This document shows, in pieces, positions 42,738 to 50,929 of a DNA stretch of 64,000 nt. Every line of letters begins with the position of its first letter. The first letter of the stretch is position 1. The translations under genes and the position numbers were made by a program. The notes below the pieces were generated by a model. It worked only from the letters and a program-made list of their open reading frames with translations. It was not told the DNA's origin and searched no databases. The DNA lies in the NCBI RefSeq assembly GCF_900088415.1, contig NZ_FLLQ01000004.1, positions 459,684-523,683 of the forward strand, written 5' to 3'. This stretch comes from Vibrio mediterranei. GTDB lineage: Bacteria; Pseudomonadota; Gammaproteobacteria; Enterobacterales; Vibrionaceae.

Positions 42738-45700
42738 CCGTCTCTAGTCTGACAGCCGACACTTTAAACTCAGGTATTTTGGCGTAAGGATCCGTAGCGG
42801 TATTGGTTAGCTTGTTCGCTGCAGACTCGGCAAAGTGGAACGGCACAAATACCACACCTTGTTGCATTCGCTTAGTGACAAAAGCAGGCGCACTAATTTC
42901 ACCACGGCGTGACACCAGTTTCACGGTCTCACCATTAGTAATACCTAATCGCTCTGCTTCTTCCACACTCACCATAATGCGTGGTCCCGCAAGATTGTCT
43001 AACCCTTTAGTTTTACGAGTCATAGTACCAGTGTGGAACTGTTCTAGAAGACGCCCCGTCGTCAATATTAACGGGTATTCGTCATCAGGGAGCTCTGCGG
43101 CATATTCGAATGGAATAGCTTTCATCGCCCCTTTACCGCGAACGAACTGGTCTTTGTGCATGATGCGCGTACCAAATGGCTTAACCTCATTACACGGCCA
43201 TTGCAGACCATTACCACCTATCGACTGCCAACGAATACCATGATATTGCGGTGTTACATCGGCGATTTCCTCAGTAATATCCTGAACCGTTTGGTAAGCC
43301 CAATCACTGCCCATAGCATTGGCGATTTCTTGAATAATGCGCCAGTCTTCTTTCGCTTCACCCGGAGCTTGAACCGCAGGCACTAAACGCTGAACTCGTC
43401 GTTCTGTATTGGTAAAGTGTCCAGCCTTCTCTGCAAACGAGTAAGACGGCAGAACCACATCCGCGAGTTGCGCGGTTTCCGTTAGGAATATGTCCTGAAC
43501 CACTAAGAAGTCGAGCGACTTCAATCCATGAATGGCGTGTGCTTGGTCTGGGTCACTGAGCACAGGGTTCTCTCCCATGACATACAACGCCTTAATGTCA
43601 CCATCACAGGCACCATCAATGATTTCCGTCAGCGTTTTACCTTTCTCTGTAGGTAAGGTCTCGCTATTCCAAGCCTTAGCGAATTTGGCCTGAACCTCTG
43701 GATTAGTGACCTTCTGATAGCCTGGATAATCCGTTGGCAGAGCCCCCATATCACATGAGCCTTGAACGTTTGATTGACCACGTAGAGGGTTAATGCCGCC
43801 ACCTTCAACCCCGACGTTGCCGCAAAGCATTTGTAGATTAGCTATCGAGCGCACGTTGTCGTGACCTGTCGTGTGCTGCGTGATTCCCATCGAGTAGAAC
43901 ACGGAAGTCACTTTGGCCGTACCAATAAGCTCTGCCAATCGCTCGATATCGAACGCAGCCACGCCAGTCACCAACGCAGCGTTAGCCGGTGAGTAAGACT
44001 CTTTACGAATCTCTTCAACCAAATCGCTGTAACCTTCGGTGCGCTCTTCGATATAGGCATCATCCTGCCAGCCATTTTTATCGATCACATGCATGATTGA
44101 GTTAAGCAACATAACGTCTGTGCCTGGACGATGACGAACATACAATTTGGCATGATCGACCATATCGATACGTTTTGGATCGGCCACAATCAAGGTTGCC
44201 CCGTCCGCAACTGCTTGTTTGATATGAGAAGCAATGATTGGGTGAGCAGCACTGGTGTCTGAACCAATAATAAAGATAACGTCCGAGTGTTTAATACTTG
44301 GAATATCGTTGGTCATCGCGCCACTACCAAACGCTGCTTCCAAACCTGTTACTGTCGAGGAGTGACACAACCGCGCACAGTGGTCGATATTGTTGGTGCC
44401 AATCTCACGACGGAACAGTTTTTGGAAGGCGTAGTTATCTTCGTTGGTGGTCTTTGCCGATGAGAAACCGGCCAAGCTGTCACTGCCATACATAGACTTA
44501 ATTTTACTCAGCTTATCAGCGACGTACTGCACGGTTTCATCCCAAGAGGCCGGTACCAATTCGCCTGCTTTTCTAATCAGTGGCGTAGAAAGTCGCTCTT
44601 CACTTTGGATGAAATCAAAGCCAAAGCGGCCTTTCACACACAGCATACCTTGGTTTACTGGAGACGTTTTATCCCCTTTGACGTAACGAATTTTATTGTT
44701 CGCCGCATCCACGTACAGCTCAACACGACAACCCACTCCACAATAAGTACAAATGGTTTTTACCGGTGTCAGCATCTCGATTCGACCGTGGGATTTATCT
44801 CGCTTATCAGACAGTGCTCCCGTTGGACACACCTGAACACACGCACCACATTGAACGCAGTTGCTGTCGCCCATAGTGGCAGCGTTAGGGAAAGAAGGAC
44901 GGTGTGAAGTTTCTGAAAAGTTTAAAATACCGTGAACCGATTCGGTCTGACACGCATGAACACAGGAGCCACAACTAATACAACGGTTTGCATCGAAAAC
45001 AATAAACTCGCTGGTTTTGTCCACTGGGAACATTTTGCGCTGGTTAATGTTTATCTCTCGATAATCCACTTTGTACTCGGTGGCGTAATCGCGAAGGTCA
45101 CATTGAGTGTTTGCTTGACAGCCGCACTCTAAACAGCGCGCAGCCTCAGCAATAGCCTTCTCATCCGACATACCTAGTTCAACCTCTTGATAGGTTGTTT
45201 GGCAGGCTTCTACCGACAACTGCTCTGCTTTAGCTCGTGCTTTGGCTTTTTCTTGCAGATATTCTGTTTGGCGAACTTCGCTCAAACGCTCTGCCTTGTG
45301 ACTATTAAACGCTCTAGGTTCAGGTTTAAAGTGACCTTGAAGAATGTAACGCTCAATAGCATCGGCAGCTTTCTTGCCATCAGCGATAGCTTCAATGGCC
45401 GTCGCTGGTCCACGCCTGAAATCACCAATACTGTATACATTGTAACCATGGTGCATCGAATCACCGTCAGAAGACGCAGTACCCCAATCGGTCAAAGGCA
45501 AAGGATGTTTGGCGGATTTAAGAAACTCGACGTCCGGTTTTTGCGATAACGCTGAGATAACAGTATCAAAAGCGACAGTCTCAGTTTTACCAGTGGAGAC
45601 AGGGCGACGTCGACCAGAGCTATCAGGCTCACCCAACTCCATTATCTCTAACTCAATATGCTCAACACGCCCCTGTGAATCGGCAAGGTTGCATTTAGGG

Positions 45701-46833
45701 TTGGTCAAAAACTTAAACTTAACCCCTTCTAGCTCTGCCGCTTCAATTTCATGCAGTTCGGCTGGCATCTCATTTCGAGTGCGACGATAAATGATGGTCG
45801 TCTCCGCACCTTCGCGAATGGCAGTTCGCGCACAATCAATCGCGGTATTACCACCACCGATAACGGCCACCTTCTTGCCAATGGTGAAGGTTTTGTCCGT
45901 CATATGGTCTTTTAGGAAATCAACACCAAGTACACAGCCCTCTAAGTCAGAGCCCGGATATGGCATATTGACCGCTTTGGTTGCTCCAACAGCAAGGCAG
46001 ACCGCCTCATAGTTGTCTGTCAGCTCATCAAGAGCAATATCTTTACCAAGAAGTGTGTTGGTATGGATTCTCATCCCACCACGGCACATCAGCTCAATTT
46101 CTTTATCCAGAATATCTTTCGGTAAACGGTACTCTGGAATGCCATAGCGAAGCCAGCCACCAGCCTCTGGCATAGATTCAAAAATGTCGACAGCAAAACC
46201 TTGGTAGCTAAGGTAATAACCACATGCCAATCCACCTGGCCCTGCACCGACAATGGCGACTCGGTGGCCGTTGTAAGGGAGTTTCGGCGGCTCAAATTGC
46301 TCGGCTAGCGATAAATCAATATCCGCAGCGTGACGTTTCAGCTGGCGAATTGCGAGCGGTTCGTCAACCAAGGTACGACGACATTCATGTTCACAAAAAG
46401 CAGGACACACACGACCAATGGAAATCGGCATAGGTAGCGTGTCTTTGATGATTTTTACGGCTTCGTGATGATCGCCTTGTGCGATATGGTGTAGGTAGGT
46501 TTGAATATCGACATGTGCAGGACATGCGACTTTGCAGGGTGCTTCACAGTCGGCATTGTGATCCGCAAATATTTTATTGAGTGCCTGTCTTCTAAGGTTG
46601 TTAATTTGAGCGGACTGAGTAACGATGGTCATGCCATCTTGGATTTTTGTCTCACACGCCTTAACAATACCTTTCCCCACCACTTCCACGACACAAAGGT
46701 CGCATGACTGCTTGTCGTCGTGCTTACTGATGGAGCAAAGAGAAGGGACATCAACTTGAATATCTTTTGCGACATCTAGGATGCTCTTGTTTTCGCGCAG
46801 AAGATACGTTTGACCGTTGATAATTACATTCAT
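42718..46833 (-). CDS. formate dehydrogenase alpha subunit fused to GltD-like flavoprotein
   Basis: 1371 residues. Domains in order: 2Fe-2S ferredoxin (Cys 33, 44, 47, 60); Cys-rich GltD-type linker (Cys 96, 100, 104, 143, 147, 151); FAD/NAD(P) Rossmann part (GAGPGG at 196-201; a second GGGNTA motif near 320); two 4Fe-4S motifs (CISCGSC from 618 and CVQCGAC); and a molybdenum bis-MGD domain starting CTYCGVGCR, with catalytic Cys 823 in CARLCHSS, a Cys rather than selenocysteine. It couples formate oxidation to NAD(P) or another carrier in one soluble polypeptide. Single gene on its strand, with a long leader. Confidence 0.9.
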   Translation of the reverse strand: MNVIINGQTYLLRENKSILDVAKDIQVDVPSLCSISKHDDKQSCDLCVVEVVGKGIVKACETKIQDGMTIVTQSAQINNLRRQALNKIFADHNADCEAPCKVACPAHVDIQTYLHHIAQGDHHEAVKIIKDTLPMPISIGRVCPAFCEHECRRTLVDEPLAIRQLKRHAADIDLSLAEQFEPPKLPYNGHRVAIVGAGPGGLACGYYLSYQGFAVDIFESMPEAGGWLRYGIPEYRLPKDILDKEIELMCRGGMRIHTNTLLGKDIALDELTDNYEAVCLAVGATKAVNMPYPGSDLEGCVLGVDFLKDHMTDKTFTIGKKVAVIGGGNTAIDCARTAIREGAETTIIYRRTRNEMPAELHEIEAAELEGVKFKFLTNPKCNLADSQGRVEHIELEIMELGEPDSSGRRRPVSTGKTETVAFDTVISALSQKPDVEFLKSAKHPLPLTDWGTASSDGDSMHHGYNVYSIGDFRRGPATAIEAIADGKKAADAIERYILQGHFKPEPRAFNSHKAERLSEVRQTEYLQEKAKARAKAEQLSVEACQTTYQEVELGMSDEKAIAEAARCLECGCQANTQCDLRDYATEYKVDYREININQRKMFPVDKTSEFIVFDANRCISCGSCVHACQTESVHGILNFSETSHRPSFPNAATMGDSNCVQCGACVQVCPTGALSDKRDKSHGRIEMLTPVKTICTYCGVGCRVELYVDAANNKIRYVKGDKTSPVNQGMLCVKGRFGFDFIQSEERLSTPLIRKAGELVPASWDETVQYVADKLSKIKSMYGSDSLAGFSSAKTTNEDNYAFQKLFRREIGTNNIDHCARLCHSSTVTGLEAAFGSGAMTNDIPSIKHSDVIFIIGSDTSAAHPIIASHIKQAVADGATLIVADPKRIDMVDHAKLYVRHRPGTDVMLLNSIMHVIDKNGWQDDAYIEERTEGYSDLVEEIRKESYSPANAALVTGVAAFDIERLAELIGTAKVTSVFYSMGITQHTTGHDNVRSIANLQMLCGNVGVEGGGINPLRGQSNVQGSCDMGALPTDYPGYQKVTNPEVQAKFAKAWNSETLPTEKGKTLTEIIDGACDGDIKALYVMGENPVLSDPDQAHAIHGLKSLDFLVVQDIFLTETAQLADVVLPSYSFAEKAGHFTNTERRVQRLVPAVQAPGEAKEDWRIIQEIANAMGSDWAYQTVQDITEEIADVTPQYHGIRWQSIGGNGLQWPCNEVKPFGTRIMHKDQFVRGKGAMKAIPFEYAAELPDDEYPLILTTGRLLEQFHTGTMTRKTKGLDNLAGPRIMVSVEEAERLGITNGETVKLVSRRGEISAPAFVTKRMQQGVVFVPFHFAESAANKLTNTATDPYAKIPEFKVSAVRLETVTQPVH

Positions 46834-47257
46834 ATAGAGCTATCTCTTTCAGATCGATGAAAAAACTCCACTGAACTCGCACTCGAAAGCACACGACGTT
46901 ATCGCCGTGTAAGAAAGGTAACACGCAGTTTATTGACGCTATCTAGCGACTGAAAAACCTCGTAGACACAAAACCTTGTAATAAGTACGACAAACCATCA
47001 GTCAATCTCTGCTCTAATGATCCGTGTCACAGTGGTAGAACAAATCTAAAATGAGAAATCTTGGTGCTCTCAGGGAGTCCCCCTTCAAGGGGATTTAAAT
47101 TAGGAGCGAAACTACCTTAATTATACCCACAGTATAATTAAGGTCAAACATCCCTACTTTAAGTGAGTGTAATTCTCATTGGCGTAAAATGGTAAATAGT
47201 GAATCGCAGTGATTGATACCTTAATCGGGTCAGCAGAAATCATAACGAGGATTCAAA
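46834..47257. other. 424-base intergenic region
   Basis: No coding frame worth reporting. It holds a candidate promoter with a perfect palindrome at 47114-47147 and, in the predicted formate dehydrogenase leader, a short G/C stem CCCCTT-C-AAGGGG (47080-47092). The rest shows no recognisable RNA or repeat. Confidence 0.6.
47114..47147 (-). promoter_or_regulatory. promoter overlapped by a perfect 13-bp palindrome
   Basis: Arms ACCTTAATTATAC (47114-47126) and GTATAATTAAGGT (47132-47144) with a 5-base centre. On the minus strand TTGACC (47147-47142), 16 bases, TATAAT (47125-47120) forms a near-consensus promoter pointing to the formate dehydrogenase gene 280 bases away. The palindrome covers the -10 box and spacer, the classic place for a repressor. 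It also lies 114 bases upstream of the divergent membrane protein gene. I cannot name the regulator. Confidence 0.65.
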
Positions 47258-47665
47258 ATGAAAGTACTTAAAGATATCACCATCAGCTCTATTATCACTA
47301 CTGTCGTAATGCTAGTACTCAATGCTTCTTGGGACTGGGTGTTCATTGCAAGCCTTGAAGTGGCAGTATACGCATCAGTGGTGTTAACCGGCATGCTTAA
47401 AGGTGCTATCTCGCTTGAAAAAGTTATGGCGTCGTACTTTCTTAAGCACAAAACTCTACCAAAGCTAAAACGTGGTATTTCGTCTTACATCATCTTAGTG
47501 GGCTCGAAGTTTCTCGCCATGGGCATTATCGCTATGCTGTTCGGTCAGCATGTGGCCTTTACAGGAGCATTTGGTGGCGTTGTCGCGTTCTTCGCTATTA
47601 TCTTTGCCGTACTTGGCTTGGAAGGTGTCGTAGTAAAACTCGGCAGCAAAGCTAGATTAGCTTAA
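47258..47665 (+). CDS. small integral membrane protein (135 aa)
   Basis: 135 residues with four hydrophobic stretches at about 8-25, 28-50, 75-95 and 102-125, and one basic loop (FLKHKTLPKLKRG). GAGG lies eight bases before ATG. No family recognised. It is divergent from the formate dehydrogenase gene across the palindromic site and ends at a terminator. Confidence 0.8.
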   Translation: MKVLKDITISSIITTVVMLVLNASWDWVFIASLEVAVYASVVLTGMLKGAISLEKVMASYFLKHKTLPKLKRGISSYIILVGSKFLAMGIIAMLFGQHVAFTGAFGGVVAFFAIIFAVLGLEGVVVKLGSKARLA

Positions 47666-47690
47666 AGAAGTGTTTGATACTCAGAAATGC

Positions 47691-47721
47691 AAAGAACCTC
47701 GCTAAAAAGCGAGGTTCTTTT
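47691..47721 (+). terminator. terminator after the 135-aa membrane protein gene
   Basis: 13-bp perfect arms AAAGAACCTCGCT / AGCGAGGTTCTTT around AAAA, ending in T-run; also usable from the minus strand. Confidence 0.85.
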
Positions 47722-47974
47722 GAAAGTAAAAAGCCCCGCTATGAAAGCGAAGCTCCTTGAAAATGGTCGGTTAAGAGGGATTCGATGGGACTGGCCGTCC
47801 AGCCCTTGACCCGCATGGGTTCTTCTCCACTACTAAAACTATGCTTAGAAAGTAAAAAGCCCCGCTATGAAAGCGAGGCTTTTTGAAAAGTGGTCGGTGA
47901 AGAGGGATTCGATGGGACTGGCCATCCAGCCCCTGACCCGCATGGGTTCTTCTCCACTACTAAAATTATGCTTA
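47722..47974 (-). repeat. two tandem rtT-like repeats carrying tRNA-Pro 3' ends
   Basis: Two units of about 126-127 bases (47722-47847 and 47848-47974) lie directly downstream of tRNA-Pro. Each contains the last 22 bases of that tRNA (TCGAATCC to CCA; exact in 47891-47912, one mismatch in 47764-47785), a shared unique stretch, and a terminator-like stem of AAAGCC..GGCTTT type. The sequence 47975-48016 repeats the same terminator next to the real tRNA. The layout matches the rtT repeats of the E. coli tyrT operon. Confidence 0.85.
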
Positions 47975-47979
47975 GAAAG

Positions 47980-48012
47980 TAAAAAGCCCCGCTTTGAAAG
48001 CGAGGCTTTTTG
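47980..48012 (-). terminator. terminator of tRNA-Pro
   Basis: On the minus strand AAAAAGCCTCGCTT pairs with AAGCGGGGCTTTTT (one mismatch). The same stem recurs at 47853-47885 and, degraded, at 47727-47759 within the downstream repeats. Confidence 0.8.
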
Positions 48013-48016
48013 AAAG

Positions 48017-48093
<77 letters not shown>

Positions 48094-48131
48094 AGATTGT
48101 TGTCTTGAGTTTTGCTCAACAACGGATGCGT

Positions 48132-48159
48132 ATATTAATGATAAATTCATTTGAAGCAA
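48132..48159 (-). promoter_or_regulatory. tRNA-Pro promoter
   Basis: Minus strand TTGCTT, 16 bases, TAATAT; predicted start about 32 bases before the tRNA 5' end. Confidence 0.6.
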
Positions 48160-48277
48160 GGCTTTTATAACAACTTTCTTTGCATTTGAGTTTGATTGCT
48201 CATCATATCGCCAGAAGCACGAAAAATGTGACCAAATACACACAGTGACATACAGGTTATTAACACTCAAAGTACAA

Positions 48278-48291
48278 TTGATCCAGATCAG
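48278..48291 (+). promoter_or_regulatory. FNR-type box upstream of the DUF3149 gene
   Basis: TTGATCCAGATCAG matches the FNR consensus TTGAT-N4-ATCAA in 9 of 10 positions. A TAACTT -10-like hexamer at 48314-48319 would place the box at -41.5, the standard activating position. CRP is less likely, as the TGTGA core is absent. Confidence 0.5.
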
Positions 48292-48348
48292 TGTTCATTT
48301 TAACACCAAAAGTTAACTTATCCCTGTCGTCAATACTTTGGAGGAAAC

Positions 48349-48489
48349 ATGGACTTTTGGCTTGATCTCCTATTTGGTAATGCAGTGGGCTTATCTTCAA
48401 TGCTAGTTATCTTTGCAGCGCTGGGCTTGATGCTGTTTTACGGTGGTTTCTTCATCTACAAAGTAATGAATGACAAATCTCCTCACTAG
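48349..48489 (+). CDS. DUF3149 single-span membrane protein (46 aa)
   Basis: 46 residues, start ATG with GGAGG seven bases upstream. The sequence MDFWLDLLFGNAVGLSSMLV and the hydrophobic stretch through FFIYKVMN match the DUF3149 family of very small membrane proteins in vibrios and relatives. Function unknown. It has its own terminator and an FNR-like box upstream, suggesting oxygen-responsive expression. Confidence 0.85.
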   Translation: MDFWLDLLFGNAVGLSSMLVIFAALGLMLFYGGFFIYKVMNDKSPH

Positions 48490-48528
48490 AATCGCTTAGC
48501 TTCTATTTCGAATAGAAAACCGCTATGC

Positions 48529-48562
48529 ACCGGAGTGGATCGCCTGTTCACTCCGGTTTTTT
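48529..48562 (+). terminator. terminator after the DUF3149 gene
   Basis: ACCGGAGTG pairs with CACTCCGGT across an 11-base loop, followed by a T-run. Confidence 0.85.
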
Positions 48563-48628
48563 ATTGCTCTCACCTCTTGCTAATATTCGTATATACTCCA
48601 GTTAAAATGGCTTATCCGAGATGAAGTT

Positions 48629-49210
48629 ATGTCTCAAGACGATGATCTAGATCTATTCCAACAGATGATGGGCGATGTGAAGCCGATTCACAGCGACACC
48701 GTTGAACTTAAAAAGACCCACCAAGTGTCTGACGCGCATTTGGCCAAGCGAGAAGCAGCGCTTTGGCTTTCTGAGCAAGACCCTGAGTACCTTTCAATTG
48801 ATTATGCTCCGATGATCAAACCAGACGACTTAATTGAGTTTAAGCGTGATGGCATGCAGGAAGGTGTCTATCGCAAACTGAGACTGGGTAAATATCCGCT
48901 GCAAGCAAAACTCGACTTGCACCGGAGAACGCTTAAAGAAGCACGCGATGAAGTGGTGAAGTTTCTGCAACAGTGTATGCGTATGGACATCCGCACTGTG
49001 CTTATTGTACATGGGCGCGGCGAACGCTCTAACCCACCAGCATTAATGAAGAGTTATCTTGCACATTGGCTAACTCAGATAAAAGATGTTCAGTGCGTTC
49101 ATAGTGCGCAGCGGTTCCATGGAGGAAGTGGTGCGGTCTACGTTATGCTAAGAAAGAGCCAAGAAAAGAAGCTTGAGAATCGAGAGCGTCATCAAAAACG
49201 TACGAGTTAA
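48629..49210 (+). CDS. smrA: Smr-domain endonuclease SmrA
   Basis: 193 residues. The N-terminal region resembles YdaL (FQQMMGDVKPI; KPDDLIEFKRDGMQEGVYRKLRLGKYP). The Smr domain follows at about 93-175: DLHRRTLKEARDEV, then VLIVHGRGERS with the HGxG nuclease motif, and GGSGAVYVMLRK. This family nicks DNA or cleaves RNA. The EFKRxGMQ region distinguishes SmrA from the ribosome-rescue nuclease SmrB. It lies upstream of rluF on the same strand. Confidence 0.88.
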   Translation: MSQDDDLDLFQQMMGDVKPIHSDTVELKKTHQVSDAHLAKREAALWLSEQDPEYLSIDYAPMIKPDDLIEFKRDGMQEGVYRKLRLGKYPLQAKLDLHRRTLKEARDEVVKFLQQCMRMDIRTVLIVHGRGERSNPPALMKSYLAHWLTQIKDVQCVHSAQRFHGGSGAVYVMLRKSQEKKLENRERHQKRTS

Positions 49211-49286
49211 GTGACTTACCGCTCAGTTGAGTATAAAATACGCGACCTTAATTTTGTGTCTGACCAATATAGAGTGAATACTGCGC

Positions 49287-50315
49287 ATGCCTAACGCTGC
49301 TGAAGGAAAACGCCTTAACAAATACATTAGTGAAACTGGCTTTTGTTCTCGTCGTGAAGCTGACAAGCTGATCGAACAACAACGTGTCACTATTAACGGC
49401 AAAATTCCTGAGATGGGAACCAAAGTGTTGTCAGGAGACAATGTTGAAATCGACGGTAAACCAGTTCGCAGCAAAGAGAAGCCAGTCTATATTGCGTTGA
49501 ACAAACCAACGGGTATCACATGTACAACCGAACGTGATGTTCCGGGCAACATCGTTGATTTCGTTGGCCATCACAAACGTATCTTCCCAATTGGTCGACT
49601 AGATAAACCGTCCGATGGTCTTATCTTTTTAACTAACGATGGCGACATCGTTAACAAGATTCTCCGTGCGGGTAACAATCACGAGAAAGAGTATGTAGTA
49701 CGTGTCGACAAACCTGTTACTCGTGATTTCTTGAAAAAGATGGGCTCAGGTGTTGCGATTCTGGACACTGTAACTCTGCCTTGTCGTGTCGAGCAAGAAA
49801 CCAAATTTTCTTTCCGTATTACCCTAACTCAAGGGTTAAACCGTCAAATTCGCCGTATGTGTGAAGCACTGGGTTTCGAAGTGTTAAAACTTCGCCGAGT
49901 CCGCATTATGAACATCTCGATTGATGGAATTCCCAATGGCAAATGGCGCTACTTAACTGACCAGGAAGTGGCTGAGATTCACCGCCTTTGTGAAGGTTCA
50001 GTGAGCACGGAAGAAGCATCACGCAAAGATGCTAAAGGTCGTCATATCACTAAGGCTACCGATGCTAAGCTGCATGACGCTCGAGCAGAAGCAAAGCGTG
50101 AAAAAATGAAAACCTTCTCTGGACACGGTGCAGATGAGTTTCGTCGTAGCCCGAATAAAAACAAACGTCACAAGCAAGAGCAAGGACGTTCAGATAAGGC
50201 TCGTAATCACCATGGTAAGACGCAAAACCGTAAACCGGTCGCTGCTAAACCAGATTCATCTAAGCCAAGTAAGCCGAGAACGCGCGTTGGCGGTACCCTA
50301 TCTCTCAAGAAATAG
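49287..50315 (+). CDS. rluF: 23S rRNA pseudouridine synthase RluF
   Basis: 342 residues. S4 RNA-binding domain at about 8-65 ([22 protein letters not shown]), RsuA-type synthase domain with catalytic D106 in GRLDKPSDG, and the family stretch [25 protein letters not shown]. It modifies U2604 of 23S rRNA and tyrosine tRNA U35 in E. coli. The C-terminal 90 residues are Lys/Arg-rich and low in complexity, longer than in E. coli (290 residues), probably an RNA-binding tail. Confidence 0.92.
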   Translation: MPNAAEGKRLNKYISETGFCSRREADKLIEQQRVTINGKIPEMGTKVLSGDNVEIDGKPVRSKEKPVYIALNKPTGITCTTERDVPGNIVDFVGHHKRIFPIGRLDKPSDGLIFLTNDGDIVNKILRAGNNHEKEYVVRVDKPVTRDFLKKMGSGVAILDTVTLPCRVEQETKFSFRITLTQGLNRQIRRMCEALGFEVLKLRRVRIMNISIDGIPNGKWRYLTDQEVAEIHRLCEGSVSTEEASRKDAKGRHITKATDAKLHDARAEAKREKMKTFSGHGADEFRRSPNKNKRHKQEQGRSDKARNHHGKTQNRKPVAAKPDSSKPSKPRTRVGGTLSLKK

Positions 50316-50335
50316 TCAGTGCAAATGAGGCCTGC

Positions 50336-50809
50336 TTAGGCCTCACATAAATTGACAAACTTCGCTCGCGTTAGCATCGCCAAATCACTCGGTGCTAACT
50401 CAATCTCCAAACCTCTTTTTCCAGCACTGACGCACATTTGTGCTCTCGCTTCCGCTGAGATATGAATAAAGGTCGGTAACAACTTCTTTTGACCAAGAGG
50501 GCTGATGCCTCCCAACACATAACCCGTGGTTTTTTGTGCGATATCTTTATCTGCCATCTCTGCTTTTTTCCCACCAGCCGCCTTTGCTGCGAGTTTTAGG
50601 TTTAGCTTTTCTTCAACAGGTATCACCGCTACAGCGAGGTTTTTCGGTTCTCCATTAATGGCGAACAGTAGAGTTTTAAATACGGATTCAGGATCTTGTC
50701 CTAACGCTTCTACCGCCTCTAAACCATAACTTTCATGCCTTGGGTCATGGTCATATTGATGAACGGTATGAGTGATTTTTTTCTTTTTGGCAAGGTTAAT
50801 AGCCGGTGT
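50336..50809 (-). CDS. ybaK: Cys-tRNA(Pro)/Cys-tRNA(Cys) deacylase YbaK
   Basis: 157 residues from ATG 50809, with AAGGA six bases upstream; the frame extends to 50869 without support. YbaK/ProX-type editing fold: THTVHQYDHDP, LGQDPESVFKTLLFAI, the lysine-containing stretch and GYVLGGISPLGQKK. It hydrolyses mischarged Cys-tRNA-Pro. A stem-loop (CGACTCT/AGAGTCG, 50845-50865) lies in the leader. Confidence 0.92.
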   Translation of the reverse strand, partial: TPAINLAKKKKITHTVHQYDHDPRHESYGLEAVEALGQDPESVFKTLLFAINGEPKNLAVAVIPVEEKLNLKLAAKAAGGKKAEMADKDIAQKTTGYVLGGISPLGQKKLLPTFIHISAEARAQMCVSAGKRGLEIELAPSDLAMLTRAKFVNLCEA

Positions 50810-50877
50810 CATAACGTATCCTTGATAGTCGCTACCGTTAACGTCGACTCTTGAGATTAGAGTCGTCAATATAGAAA

Positions 50878-50899
50878 AGCGGCGCCGAATGGCGCCGCT
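50878..50899 (-). terminator. terminator of nutA
   Basis: Perfect AGCGGCGCC / GGCGCCGCT stem with GAAT loop. On the minus strand TTTT follows. It lies just after the nutA stop and before ybaK. Confidence 0.85.
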
Positions 50900-50929
50900 C
50901 TATTTTATCTACTAAACCGGAATAAAAGT

